Assembly (NCBI GenBank): GCA_964492895.1
Contig: CAZBLR010000005.1
Span: 1-64,000 of the forward strand
Origin: DATLWN01 sp964492895
Lineage (GTDB): Bacteria; Pseudomonadota; Zetaproteobacteria; Mariprofundales; Mariprofundaceae
DNA length: 64,000 nucleotides
Reading direction: 5' to 3'
This document shows positions 45,932-54,780 of the stretch, one piece after another. Both the position numbers and the translations under genes were made by a program. The notes below the pieces were generated by a model, which did not search any database, was not told the DNA's origin, and saw only the letters and a list, made by a program, of their open reading frames with translations. Every line of letters begins with the position of its first letter. Position 1 is the first letter of the stretch.

Positions 45932-48538
45932 ATGTCACGTCCTGTAAACGCCGCCGTTGCTTCCGATAGCGCCGAGCTCAGCCGGCAGCTGGCCGCCCTG
46001 CTCGACGAGATCGGCACCCTGATGGACCAGGGGGCCGGCGGCGCGCAGCTGGTGCTGCAGATGTGCCGGGGCGTGGATGGCCTGTTGACGGCATTGTGGC
46101 GCGATGCCGCAGGCGATGTCGCCGGGCGCGTCGACATGGTGGCGGTCGGCGGATACGGGCGCGGCGAGCTCTGTCCGCACTCCGACTGGGATCTGTGGTT
46201 CCTGGTGCCCGAGCATCATTCACCCGGGATCAACGCCGCCATCGAGCGGTTCATGTATGCGTTGTGGGACATGAACGCCCATGTCGGTCACGCCGTGCGC
46301 ACCGTCGGTGAGTCCGTGAGACATCTGGGCGAGGACTGGGATTCGGCCACGGCGGCACTGGAGATGCGGCTGCTGCACGGCGGTGGCCGCTTGTTCGCCG
46401 ATCTGCAGGCGCAGACCGCGCGCTTCTTCTCCAAGCGCAAGAAGGCCTTCGTGCAGGCCAAGCTCGCCGAGATGCGGGTCCGGCACGAGCGGGGTGGCGG
46501 CACCGCCTTTCTGATGGAACCGGACATCAAGGAGGGCCAGGGCAGCCTGCGCGACGTGCAGGGTATCTTCTGGATGGCCAAGGCCTGGTACCACGTGGAT
46601 CGCCTGGACAGCCTCGTGGACATGGGGGTGATGACGGCGCGCGAGCTCACGCAGCTGCGCAATGCCCGCAATTTCCTGTGGCGCTGCCGTACCGGCCTGC
46701 ACCTGATGGCCGGGCGGGCGATGGATCGCATGGGCTTCGAGCAGCAGGCCGACCTGGCAACGCGCTTCGGCCATGAGGATGGACCGGGGCAGTACGCCGT
46801 GGACGTGTTCATGAAGCAGTACTTCCGGCATGCCGGCCGCATCTCGCGCATCACGCACCTGATGGTCATGCATTTCGAGGAGCAGCTGAATCCGAAGCGT
46901 TTCGTGCGGCGCAAGGCCATCGGTGACGGGCTCGTGCTCGAGGGCGACCGGGTCGGCCTGCGCGACGCGCATGTGTTCGAGGAAAACCCGCTGCGCCTGC
47001 TGCACATCTTCCACGTGGCGCAGCTGGACCACCGGCATCTGTCCAGTCAGGCCCTGCGCCTGGCCCGTGAGCAGGTCAAGCTGCTGACCCCCAGATTGCG
47101 CAACAGCGCCGAGGGCTCGGCGCTGTTCCTGCAGATCCTGCGCTCGCCGCGCAACGTGGCCTGGGCCCTGAGCGAGATGAACGTCACCGGCGTGCTCGGA
47201 CGCTTCATCCCGGATTTCCGCCGCGTGGTCGGTCAGGGGCAGTTCAACCGCTATCACTCCTATACCGTGGACGAGCACACCATCCGGGCTGTGGCGGAGG
47301 CCCGCAACATGCTGCACGGGGAGATCGGGCCTACGCGCCTGCCGCTGGCCAGCGAGCTGATGCGGCAGCTGCGCCGGACCGAGCTCGTCTACATCGCGCT
47401 GATCTTCCACGACATCGCCAAGGGCCGGCCGGGCGACCATTCGGAGGTGGGCGAGAACCTGGCCCGGCGGTTCTGCCTGCGCCTGGGCCTGTCCCGGGAC
47501 GATGCCGAGCTCGTGGCCTGGCTGGTGCGGCACCACCTCACGATGGCGATGGTGTCCCAGCGCTCCGACCTGTCCGACCCGAATGTGGTGGCCGGTTTTG
47601 CGGCCCTGGTCGGCGACATGGAGCGCCTGAACTGCCTGCTGGTGCTGACCGTGGCCGATATCGCCGCCGTCGGCCCGACCACCTGGAACGAATGGAAGGG
47701 CTCGCTGCTGGACGAGCTGTACCGGGCCACCGAGTTGCAGCTGATGGACCCGGACGGTCGCAGCAGCGCCCTGAAGGCGCGCGTCGACACCCGGGTGCAG
47801 AGCCTGTTGCGTGCGGTGCCCGCCGATCAGCGCAGCGGCATCGCCGCAGCCTGCGCCATCCTGCCCGAGCGCTGCATCATGCAGTTCGAGGTCGATCACC
47901 TGCACCCGATCACGGCCCTGATCGCCCGCGCGGGGGACGGCCAGGGGGTCGACGTCGATGTCGATGTCGGTCATGCGGAGACGCGGCTCTTGGTGCTCGC
48001 GCACGAGCGGGCGGGGCTGTTCGCCGGCCTGACGGGCGAGATCGCCGGCGGATTCATCAACGTCGCCTCGGCACATGCCTACGAGCTGGACGACGGCCGG
48101 GTGCTGGACGTGTTCCGCATCCAGACGCCGGACGGGCAGGCCCTGGTGATTCCGAGCGATATCGAGCGCCTGCAAAAGCGAATCGAGGCCCTGATCGCAC
48201 AGCCGGGCGAGATCAGTCCGCCGGTCGTGCGTACGTCCCGCATCCATATCCTGATGCGTCACGTACAGGTGCTGGCCCAGGAACTGCCGACCGCCTCCAC
48301 GCGCCATACTGCCATCGAGGTCACGGCGGCCGACCGGCCTGGCCTGCTGGCACAGCTGGCGTACACGATCTACGAGGCCGGCTATAACCTGCGGGGTGCC
48401 AACATCTCGACCTTCGGCGAGAAGGTCGTGGACGTGTTTTTCCTGCAGCGCCCCGACGGGGGCCGGCTGGAAGCGGCCGAGGTCGATGCCCTGTGCGCGG
48501 CCCTGGTCGAGATCGCACGCCTGGCGAGGGATGCATGA
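45932..48538 (+). CDS. glnD: Bifunctional PII uridylyltransferase/uridylyl-removing enzyme
   Basis: 868 residues. It senses glutamine and adds or removes UMP on PII proteins. The nucleotidyltransferase motif GGYGRGELCPHSDWDL is at residues 73-88, the HD hydrolase motif FHDIAKG has His493-Asp494, and two ACT domains form the last ~200 residues (ERAGLFAGLTGEIAGG and DRPGLLAQLAYTIYEAG). Trp replaces the more usual Val/Ile between the catalytic aspartates (SDWDL). ATG at 45932 is preferred to an upstream TTG. It overlaps the patatin gene by four bases. Confidence 0.95.
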   Translation: MSRPVNAAVASDSAELSRQLAALLDEIGTLMDQGAGGAQLVLQMCRGVDGLLTALWRDAAGDVAGRVDMVAVGGYGRGELCPHSDWDLWFLVPEHHSPGINAAIERFMYALWDMNAHVGHAVRTVGESVRHLGEDWDSATAALEMRLLHGGGRLFADLQAQTARFFSKRKKAFVQAKLAEMRVRHERGGGTAFLMEPDIKEGQGSLRDVQGIFWMAKAWYHVDRLDSLVDMGVMTARELTQLRNARNFLWRCRTGLHLMAGRAMDRMGFEQQADLATRFGHEDGPGQYAVDVFMKQYFRHAGRISRITHLMVMHFEEQLNPKRFVRRKAIGDGLVLEGDRVGLRDAHVFEENPLRLLHIFHVAQLDHRHLSSQALRLAREQVKLLTPRLRNSAEGSALFLQILRSPRNVAWALSEMNVTGVLGRFIPDFRRVVGQGQFNRYHSYTVDEHTIRAVAEARNMLHGEIGPTRLPLASELMRQLRRTELVYIALIFHDIAKGRPGDHSEVGENLARRFCLRLGLSRDDAELVAWLVRHHLTMAMVSQRSDLSDPNVVAGFAALVGDMERLNCLLVLTVADIAAVGPTTWNEWKGSLLDELYRATELQLMDPDGRSSALKARVDTRVQSLLRAVPADQRSGIAAACAILPERCIMQFEVDHLHPITALIARAGDGQGVDVDVDVGHAETRLLVLAHERAGLFAGLTGEIAGGFINVASAHAYELDDGRVLDVFRIQTPDGQALVIPSDIERLQKRIEALIAQPGEISPPVVRTSRIHILMRHVQVLAQELPTASTRHTAIEVTAADRPGLLAQLAYTIYEAGYNLRGANISTFGEKVVDVFFLQRPDGGRLEAAEVDALCAALVEIARLARDA

Positions 48539-49446
48539 GGCGGCGCTGGTGGCGATGGAAGGGGCGGAAAGCGCCGGAGGGCAAGGGGTTCGTGCTGGCC
48601 CTCGGCGGCGGTGGTGGTCGCGGGCTGGCGCATCTTGGGGTGCTGGACGTGCTCGAGGAGCACGATCTCAGGCCGCGCGCCATCGTCGGCAGCAGCATCG
48701 GCGCAATGTTCGGCACCATGTACGCGTTGCAGCCGGATGCCAAGCAGGTCATCGAGCGGGTCAGCACCTTCCTGCGCTCTCCGGCCTTCGCCGGGCTGAA
48801 CCTGCCGGTCATCGACGGTGCCGAGGTCGAGGACCAGACCTGGCTGTCGGCGCTGACCGCGGCGGCCCGCCAGACGATGCTGTTCACGCGGGCTGCCACC
48901 GGTATCGCCGTCAGCCGCGTCGAGACCCTGGTCGCGGTGGCCGATACCCTGTGCGAGGGCAAGGGATTCGAGGATCTCGAGATTCCGATGCATGTCTGCG
49001 CCGTGCGCTTCCCCAGCGGCGAGTGCCGCGTGTTCGACGACGGCGACCTGATCCGCTCGGTCGCCGCGAGCATGGCGGTGCCGGGCGTGTTCGAGCCCCT
49101 GCTGATCGACGGGGAAAAGTTCGTCGACGGCGGCCTTGCCTCCGAGGTGCCGGCGCGCGAGGCGCGCCTGGTGGCCGATAACGACGTCGTGGTGGCGGTC
49201 AACGTCGGCGCCCGCCCCGATCCCAACTTCGAGCCGAGCAACGTGCTCTCCATGCTGGACTGGGCCACGCGTGTGAAATCGCTGTACCTGCGCCGCTTCG
49301 AGAAGACGCTGGCCGATGTGCTGATCGAGCCGCTGGTCGGCTTCCGCCAGTGGCACGATTTCTCGCGCGTCGAGGCGGAGATCGAGGCCGGGCGTCAGGC
49401 GGCGCTCGAACAGCTGCCGCTGCTGCACCGGCTGCTGGGCCGATGA
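48535..49446 (+). CDS. Patatin-like phospholipase, RssA-type
   Basis: 303 residues. The oxyanion loop GGGGGRGLAHLGVL, the nucleophile motif GSSIG with Ser54 and the catalytic Asp198 in VDGGL make the complete Ser-Asp dyad of patatins. There is no signal peptide, so it is cytoplasmic or membrane-peripheral. The short Arg/Trp-rich start (MRRRWWRWKGRKAPEG) is unusual and could bind membranes. The substrate is probably a lysophospholipid or phospholipid. The ATG at 48535 overlaps the glnD stop and the end overlaps the next gene. Confidence 0.87.
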   Translation: MRRRWWRWKGRKAPEGKGFVLALGGGGGRGLAHLGVLDVLEEHDLRPRAIVGSSIGAMFGTMYALQPDAKQVIERVSTFLRSPAFAGLNLPVIDGAEVEDQTWLSALTAAARQTMLFTRAATGIAVSRVETLVAVADTLCEGKGFEDLEIPMHVCAVRFPSGECRVFDDGDLIRSVAASMAVPGVFEPLLIDGEKFVDGGLASEVPAREARLVADNDVVVAVNVGARPDPNFEPSNVLSMLDWATRVKSLYLRRFEKTLADVLIEPLVGFRQWHDFSRVEAEIEAGRQAALEQLPLLHRLLGR

Positions 49447-49712
49447 CGGGTACGGGCTGGAACATCAGCGATCCGGTGCAGGTGCTGAGCCTGATCGGTT
49501 CGCTGCTGATCCTGATCGCCTACGCCATCACGGTGCACCGGCCGGCGCGCCGGCGCCTGTACTGCACCATCAGCCTGGGTGGCGGCATCCTGCTGCTGAT
49601 CGTGGCCCTGATCTACCGCAACCTGGGCCTGACGCTGCTCGAGGTCGCCTGGATCGGTATCAACCTGTGGGGCCTGTGGCATACCCGTGCAGGCATTGCC
49701 GATGTACGTTGA
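49443..49712 (+). CDS. Small membrane protein, CBU_0592-like
   Basis: 89 residues with three hydrophobic segments (VLSLIGSLLILIAYAI, LGGGILLLIVALIY and LLEVAWIGINLWGLW). This matches the small CBU_0592-like membrane family of unknown function, which often appears beside lipid or wall genes. It overlaps the patatin stop by four bases and the nucleotidyltransferase start by 11 bases. Nothing catalytic can be seen. Confidence 0.75.
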   Translation: MTGTGWNISDPVQVLSLIGSLLILIAYAITVHRPARRRLYCTISLGGGILLLIVALIYRNLGLTLLEVAWIGINLWGLWHTRAGIADVR

Positions 49713-50388
49713 TCGGGCCGTGGTTCTGGCGGCGGGTCTGGGCACGCGCCTCGCCTGGCTGACGCGCACGCGGCCCAAGGCCCTGATGCCCATCGGCGGC
49801 ACCACGGCCATCGAGCTCGTGATCCGCAGGCTGGCCGCCCAGGGTGTGCGCGATATCGCCATCAACCTGCACCACCATGCCGGGGCCATCCCCGCGCTTC
49901 TGGGTTCCGGGGAACGCCTGGGCGTCAGGCTGGTCTACAGTCGTGAGGAAAAGCTGCTGGATTCCGGCGGCGGCGTGCGCCAGGCGCTGACCCTGTTGCC
50001 GGGCGAGGGTCCGGTGGCTGTGCACAATGCCGACGTGCTCAGCGACGTGCCGCTGCAGGCCCTGGCCAAACGCGTGCCGGCGGACGGGGCCTGCGTGGCG
50101 CTGGTGCCCAACCCGGCCCACCATCCGGGGGGCGATTTCGCCCTGGCGGACGGGCGGGTCGTGGCCAGGCAACGCGGCAACAGCCACACCTTCGCCGGCG
50201 TCTCGGTGTTCGACCCCGCCGTCATCGCCGGCTGGCCGGCGATGGTGTTCCCATTGTCGGATGTGTTGAAGCGACTGATGGGCGAGGGTCGGCTCGCCGG
50301 CTATCTGCACGCCGGCCTGTGGCTGGACATCGGCCGGCCGCGCGACCTGCTCGCGGCTTCGGGCAAGCTGCAGACCCTGCGGGCATGA
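49702..50388 (+). CDS. Sugar-phosphate nucleotidyltransferase, MurU-like
   Basis: 228 residues of the NDP-sugar pyrophosphorylase fold. The signature LAAGLGTRLAWLTRTRPKALMPIGG, a variant of GxGTRxxPLTxxxPKxLxPxxG, lies at the N-terminus; HNADVLSD holds the metal-binding Asp and LDIGRPRDLLAA the C-terminal loop. The size and sequence fit MurU, which makes UDP-MurNAc from MurNAc-1-phosphate in wall recycling, or a mannose-1-phosphate guanylyltransferase. In Pseudomonas and many proteobacteria murU lies beside the sugar kinase amgK; no kinase gene is next to it here. ATG at 49702 is used; GTG at 49687 is possible. Confidence 0.82.
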   Translation: MYVDRAVVLAAGLGTRLAWLTRTRPKALMPIGGTTAIELVIRRLAAQGVRDIAINLHHHAGAIPALLGSGERLGVRLVYSREEKLLDSGGGVRQALTLLPGEGPVAVHNADVLSDVPLQALAKRVPADGACVALVPNPAHHPGGDFALADGRVVARQRGNSHTFAGVSVFDPAVIAGWPAMVFPLSDVLKRLMGEGRLAGYLHAGLWLDIGRPRDLLAASGKLQTLRA

Positions 50389-52016
50389 GCTCGGTGCGCT
50401 ACCGCATCGCCGGTCTGGCGATGGCGCTGGACGAGGACGACGAGGTGTCCCTGCCGACGAAGGTGGCGGCCCTGCTCGGGCTTCCCCGTGCCGCCGTCTC
50501 CGGATGCCGCGTGGTGCGGCGGGCGCTCGATGCCCGCCGCAAGTCCGACATCCACTGCGTCTGCACCGTCGAATGCCTCAGCGACCGGGCTGCACCCGAG
50601 CCGTTGCCTGCCAGGGTGTCACGGGTCCACGATTCGGCGCTGGACGTGCCCCGGCCGGCCGCCTTGCCGGTGCGGCCGCCCGGTGCCGGCAGGGGACGGA
50701 CGGTGGTCGTCGGCGCCGGGCCGGCCGGGCTGTTCGCGGCCCTGGCCCTGGCCGAGGCCGGCATGGCCGTGACGCTGCTGGAGCGCGGGCAGCCGGTGGA
50801 GGAGCGCATGCGCGACATCGGCCGGCTGCGCGCGCACGGGGACCTGGATTCCGAGAGTAATATCTGCTTCGGTGAGGGCGGTGCCGGCACCTACACCGAC
50901 GGCAAGCTGTACACGCGCATCAAGCACCCGTTCGTGCGCTGGGTCCTGGCCACGTTCGTGCGCTTCGGCGCGGCCCCGGACATCCTCGTCGATGCCCATC
51001 CGCACCTGGGCACCGACCGGTTGGTGCGCATCGTGCGGACCCTTCGTCACCATCTGCTGGCGCTCGGTGTCGACTACCGTTTCGGGGCCCGCGTCGAGGC
51101 CGTCGAGCTGCGGGACGGCGAGGCCTGTGGGGTCGTGCTGGCCGGCGGCGAGTCCATCCAGGCCTGCGACGTGGTGCTGGCCATCGGCCATTCGGCCCGC
51201 GATACCTTCGCGCGGCTCCTGGCCCAGGGCCTGCCGATGCAGGCCAAGGACTTCGCCGTCGGTGTGCGCGCCGAGCATCCGCAGGCGCTGATCGATGCCA
51301 TCCAGTTCGGGCGCATGGCCGGAAGTCCCGGACTCGGCGCAGCCGAATACAGCCTGACCCATCAGGTCGCGGATGCGGATCTGGGCCGGCGCGGCGTCTA
51401 TTCGTTCTGCATGTGCCCGGGCGGCATCATCGTGCCGTCGCCGACCGAGGCCGGCATGATGGCCGTCAACGGCATGAGCAACGCCAAGCGCTCCAGCCCC
51501 TTCGCCAATTCCGGCATCGTGGTGCAGGTAACGCAGGCCGATCTCGATCGTCACGGTGCGCGGGAAGGGCCCCTGCGCGGCATCGAACTGCAGCGCGAGC
51601 TCGAGCGACGCGCCTACGAGGCGGTGTCCCGGCCCTATGCGGCGCCGGCGATGCGCCTGACCGACTTTCTGGCCGGCAAGCCCTCCGGCACGCTGGCGCC
51701 GACGCGCTTTCGCCCGGCCGCCGAGCCGGCCGACCTGCATGCTATCCTTCCCGCATGGCTCACACGGCCGCTGGCTGAGGGGCTCAAGGGCTTCGGGCAG
51801 AAGATGCGGGGTTATGTCACGGACGAGGCCAACCTGCTGGCGGTCGAGTCGCGCACCAGTTCGCCGGTACGCATCCCGCGCAACGAGGCCATGCAGAGCG
51901 TGGGCCTCGCCCGGCTGTATCCGGTCGGCGAGGGCGCGGGCTACGCCGGCGGCATCGTCAGCGCCGCCGTCGACGGCCTGAAGGCCGCCGAGGCGATCAT
52001 CGCCCGGAGGGAATAG
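50385..52016 (+). CDS. FAD-dependent oxidoreductase, COG2509-type
   Basis: 543 residues. A ~95-residue N-terminal domain (RYRIAGLAMALDEDDEVSL, with RRALDARRKSDIHCVCTVE) precedes a Rossmann FAD site VVVGAGPAGLFAALALAEAG. SNICFGEGGAGTYTDGKLYTR is highly conserved in this group, and VGEGAGYAGGIVSAAVDG at the C-terminus closes the FAD site. The family has been annotated as uncharacterised dehydrogenases, and the substrate is not known. CMCPGG near residue 345 is a conserved Cys pair. It overlaps the nucleotidyltransferase stop by four bases, so it is part of the glnD-to-ABM transcription unit. Confidence 0.85.
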   Translation: MSSVRYRIAGLAMALDEDDEVSLPTKVAALLGLPRAAVSGCRVVRRALDARRKSDIHCVCTVECLSDRAAPEPLPARVSRVHDSALDVPRPAALPVRPPGAGRGRTVVVGAGPAGLFAALALAEAGMAVTLLERGQPVEERMRDIGRLRAHGDLDSESNICFGEGGAGTYTDGKLYTRIKHPFVRWVLATFVRFGAAPDILVDAHPHLGTDRLVRIVRTLRHHLLALGVDYRFGARVEAVELRDGEACGVVLAGGESIQACDVVLAIGHSARDTFARLLAQGLPMQAKDFAVGVRAEHPQALIDAIQFGRMAGSPGLGAAEYSLTHQVADADLGRRGVYSFCMCPGGIIVPSPTEAGMMAVNGMSNAKRSSPFANSGIVVQVTQADLDRHGAREGPLRGIELQRELERRAYEAVSRPYAAPAMRLTDFLAGKPSGTLAPTRFRPAAEPADLHAILPAWLTRPLAEGLKGFGQKMRGYVTDEANLLAVESRTSSPVRIPRNEAMQSVGLARLYPVGEGAGYAGGIVSAAVDGLKAAEAIIARRE

Positions 52017-52025
52017 GAGGCAGCG

Positions 52026-52247
52026 ATGAACATGACCATGAACATGAGTACGGCGACCATCATGTGGGGGATATTGTTCGGATCCATCGGCTTCGGCTTC
52101 TTCAGCTACGGGCGCAAGCAGCGCAAGATGGTGCCGCTGGTGGTCGGCATCGCGCTGATCGCCTATCCGTACTTCGTCACCAATCCCTACGCCGAGGCCG
52201 GCATCGGCGCGGCCCTGATGGCGGTGCCGTACTTCATCCGCCTCTGA
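52026..52247 (+). CDS. Small inner-membrane protein, 73 residues
   Basis: Two or three hydrophobic segments (IMWGILFGSIGFGFFSYG, VPLVVGIALIAYPYFV and AGIGAALMAVPYFI) separated by a basic loop RKQRK. Similar small proteins occur in many proteobacteria without known function. AGGAGGCAGCG lies before the ATG. The gap to the FAD-oxidoreductase stop is nine bases. Confidence 0.72.
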   Translation: MNMTMNMSTATIMWGILFGSIGFGFFSYGRKQRKMVPLVVGIALIAYPYFVTNPYAEAGIGAALMAVPYFIRL

Positions 52248-52268
52248 CTTCGCGATGTAGGCTTCTCC

Positions 52269-52559
52269 ATGTACGTTGTGATCTTTCGCGCCAGGGTCCG
52301 GAGCCTGGACGCCGAATACCTGGAGACGGCCCGGCGCATGCGCGATATCGCGATCAGCCAGTTCGGATGCCTCGCGTTCCATTCAGTGACCGAAGGGCAG
52401 GACGAGGTGTCCCTATCCTACTGGCCGGACGAGGAATCCATCCGTGCCTGGAAGGCGCATCCCGAACATATCCAGGCCCAGAGGGCCGGCCGCGAACGGT
52501 GGTATCAGAGCTATTCCGTGCAGGTCGCACGCATCAGCCGGGAATATCGGAGCGAATGA
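52269..52559 (+). CDS. Antibiotic biosynthesis monooxygenase (ABM) domain protein
   Basis: 96 residues, a single ABM ferredoxin-like domain. YVVIFRARVRSLDAEYLETARRMRDIA and the stretch SLSYWPDEESIRAWKAHPEH (the conserved W..W..H pattern) are diagnostic. ABM proteins include heme-degrading and quinol monooxygenases; the simple form is often of unknown role. It ends the run of same-strand genes; a perfect 20-base palindrome follows and separates it from the convergent tusA gene. Confidence 0.82.
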   Translation: MYVVIFRARVRSLDAEYLETARRMRDIAISQFGCLAFHSVTEGQDEVSLSYWPDEESIRAWKAHPEHIQAQRAGRERWYQSYSVQVARISREYRSE

Positions 52560-52560
52560 G

Positions 52561-52580
52561 GGCCGGCGCATGCGCCGGCC
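52561..52580. terminator. Perfect 20-bp palindrome between convergent genes
   Basis: GGCCGGCGCATGCGCCGGCC, two bases after the ABM stop and five before the tusA stop. It would form a 10-bp hairpin in either transcript, so it is probably a bidirectional terminator. There is no clear T-run on either side. Confidence 0.6.
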
Positions 52581-52585
52581 GGGGG

Positions 52586-52807
52586 TTATTTCTCGACCAG
52601 TACCGTGTGCTGGCCGCTGTCCCTGGGATCCACGGACAGCACCTTGTAGCCCTGCTCCTCGCAGGAGCGCGGCACGTTCTCCAGCGGCTCGCCGTCGTTC
52701 AGCAGCACTTCGAGCTGATCGCCCTTGTCGAGCTTGGACAGCATCAGCTTGACCTTGACGAAGGTCATCGGGCAGGTCTCGTGGGTGATGTCGAGAAAGT
52801 GTTTCAT
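52586..52807 (-). CDS. tusA: TusA-family sulfur carrier protein
   Basis: 73 residues. The active-site Cys sits in ETCPMTFVKVKLML (CPxxxxK), the TusA signature, near residue 12. TusA carries sulfane sulfur as a persulfide to other proteins, serving both 2-thiouridine synthesis and, in sulfur oxidisers, delivery to Dsr or sHdr enzymes. The neighbouring DsrE2 gene on the same strand favours the sulfur-oxidation role. GGAGAACC precedes the ATG. Its own promoter probably lies in the 183-base gap after dsrE2. Confidence 0.88.
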   Translation of the reverse strand: MKHFLDITHETCPMTFVKVKLMLSKLDKGDQLEVLLNDGEPLENVPRSCEEQGYKVLSVDPRDSGQHTVLVEK

Positions 52808-52990
52808 CGGGTTCTCCTCAGACGAACACGTTCGGTGATGAACATCCGAACGGAAATAGCCGGCAAGTCTATCATGGCGCGGCGCCGATAGTAGTTACCT
52901 TATAGTTATCAACGTATGAGTTTCGTGCCAGGCCGGCTCGGGTGTAGGTCCCGGTGCTTTTTGCCGCTAACCCAGCGGTATGATCGGCCG

Positions 52991-53470
52991 TCAGATGAAG
53001 ATGATGTGCGCGCCTTCCGAATCGTTCAGGAAGGTGGCGACGCCGACGACGTCCTGCACCTCGTCGATCAGGTCGTTCCGCTCCAGCTCCAGGATGTGCA
53101 TGGCCATCTCGCAGGCGACGATCTGCACGCCCAGCGCGTGCGCGGCCTCGACCAGCTCCGGCAGCGTGGCCACGTTGTGCTGCTTCATCATGCCGGTCAT
53201 CAGCCTGGGGCTGGCGCCGAGGAAGTTCAGGCGCGACAGCGGCAGGTTCTTCAGGCCGCCCATCAGGAAATTGAAGGCGCGGGCCAGCACGCTCTTGCCC
53301 ATCGCGACGCGGCCCTGCTGCTTCTTCAGCGCGTTCAGTCCCCAGAAGGTGAAGAACATCGTCACCTGCCGGTTCGTGGCGGCGGCACCGGTGGCGATGG
53401 TGAAGGCGGCGATCATCTTGTCGAACTCGCCGGAAAAGCAGACGATCGATACGTTCTTCTTGTCGTCCAT
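52991..53470 (-). CDS. dsrE2: DsrE2-type DsrE/DsrF/DrsH-like sulfurtransferase
   Basis: 159 residues. VSIVCFSGEFDKMIAAFTIATGAAA, MFFTFWGLNALKK and IVACEMAMHIL give the DsrE2 pattern, with two conserved Cys (about residues 10 and 125) that can carry sulfur. Hydrophobic stretches suggest membrane association. With TusA it forms the tusA-dsrE2 pair known from sulfur oxidisers, in which a rhodanese gene is often third; no rhodanese is adjacent here. The start at 53470 is set by AAGGAG six bases upstream; two further in-frame ATGs upstream (53488, 53500) are less likely. Confidence 0.87.
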   Translation of the reverse strand: MDDKKNVSIVCFSGEFDKMIAAFTIATGAAATNRQVTMFFTFWGLNALKKQQGRVAMGKSVLARAFNFLMGGLKNLPLSRLNFLGASPRLMTGMMKQHNVATLPELVEAAHALGVQIVACEMAMHILELERNDLIDEVQDVVGVATFLNDSEGAHIIFI

Positions 53471-53568
53471 GACGTGCTCCTTGTCCATGGCCCCGGACAT
53501 CGCCGGGACGGCGTGGCATTATAGTGTCTCGGAGCGGGCGCGACCACCCAAGGCTCCAGGGGGCCATA

Positions 53569-54768
53569 ATGAACGAACGGCGCATGCTGCTGGCCATGCT
53601 CGCCGCCATTGTCGCCGGCGGCGTGGCCGGCTACGTCTGGGGCGCGCAGATGCAGGCCGTGGCCTGGATCGGCGCGCTGTTCCTGACGGCGCTGAAGATG
53701 CTGATCGTGCCGCTGGTGGCGGCCAGCGTCATCACCGGTGTGGCCGGGCTGGGCGACGTGCGCGGCCTCGGCCGCATGGGCGGGGTCACGATCGCCTACT
53801 ACCTGGCCACGACGCTGATCGCCGTCGCCATCGGCCTGGCGATGGCCAACCTGTGGCAGCCGGGGGTCGGGGTGCCGCTCGGCCATGACCTGAAGGCACC
53901 GGCGTCCGTCGGCAATCATGTCGGCATCCCCGAACTGATCCTGTCGCTGGTGCATCCGAACATCATCGATGCGATGGCCGGCACGAAGTTGTTGCCGGTG
54001 ATCGTGTTCTGCATCGTGTTCGCCGCCGCCCTGACCACGCTCGGCGCGCGCGGCCGGCCGGTGATCGCGTTCTTCGATGGGCTGAACGAGGCGATGATGA
54101 CCATCGTGCACTGGCTGATGTGGTTCGCGCCGCTCGGCGTGTTCGCGCTGATCGCCTCGCGTCTCGGGGCGGCCGGCGGCGGCGCGGCCTTTGCGGCCGA
54201 GCTCGCGGGCCTCGGGAAATACGTGCTGGCAGTGATCTCGGGCCTGGCCCTGCATGGGGTGGTGCTGTGCCTGCTGCTGGCCTTGCTGGCCCGGCAACGC
54301 GTCCCGCGCTACCTGCGCCATATCGGCACGGCGCTGATGACCGCGTTCTCGACCTCGTCCTCCAGTGCCACGCTGCCGCTGACCATGGATGGTGTGGAGG
54401 CGGCCGGGGTGGAGGCCGACGCGCGGCGCTTCGTGCTGCCGCTCGGTGCGACCGTGAACATGGACGGCACGGCCCTGTACGAGGCGGTGGCGGCGCTGTT
54501 CATCGCCCAGGCCTTCCAGGTGGACCTGTCGTTCGGCCAGCAGATGCTGGTGCTGGTCACGGCCTCGCTGGCGGCGATCGGTGCCGCCGGCATTCCCGAG
54601 GCCGGGCTGGTGACCATGGTGATCGTGCTGCACGCCGTCGGCCTGCCGCTCGAGGGCATCGGCCTGCTGCTGGCCGTCGACTGGTTCCTCGACCGCTGCC
54701 GCACCACCATCAACGTGTTCGGCGATGCCGTCGGCGCAGCCGTCGTCGGCCGGATCGTCGGCCGATAG
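53569..54768 (+). CDS. Dicarboxylate/amino acid:cation symporter, DctA/GltP family
   Basis: 399 residues with eight helices and two re-entrant loops. The conserved serine-rich hairpin AFSTSSSSATLPLTM and the motif LPLGATVNMDGTALYEAV identify the DAACS family, which imports C4-dicarboxylates, glutamate or aspartate with Na+ or H+. The LKMLIVPLVAASVITGVAGL segment is also characteristic. A weak GGGGGCC lies before the ATG at 53569. It ends 12 bases from the convergent oxidoreductase genes. An organic-acid importer beside the 2-oxoacid oxidoreductase may allow mixotrophy, which is inference. Confidence 0.9.
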   Translation: MNERRMLLAMLAAIVAGGVAGYVWGAQMQAVAWIGALFLTALKMLIVPLVAASVITGVAGLGDVRGLGRMGGVTIAYYLATTLIAVAIGLAMANLWQPGVGVPLGHDLKAPASVGNHVGIPELILSLVHPNIIDAMAGTKLLPVIVFCIVFAAALTTLGARGRPVIAFFDGLNEAMMTIVHWLMWFAPLGVFALIASRLGAAGGGAAFAAELAGLGKYVLAVISGLALHGVVLCLLLALLARQRVPRYLRHIGTALMTAFSTSSSSATLPLTMDGVEAAGVEADARRFVLPLGATVNMDGTALYEAVAALFIAQAFQVDLSFGQQMLVLVTASLAAIGAAGIPEAGLVTMVIVLHAVGLPLEGIGLLLAVDWFLDRCRTTINVFGDAVGAAVVGRIVGR

Positions 54769-54780
54769 ACCCTTGGACGG

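Noticed and set aside
46220..48307. 695-codon open frame antisense to glnD, and similar long antisense frames opposite mutS, pheT, thrS, guaB and ftsH
   Set aside because: They arise from GC-rich third-position bias of the real genes; their translations are His/Gln/Arg-rich with no family resemblance and no ribosome-binding sites.
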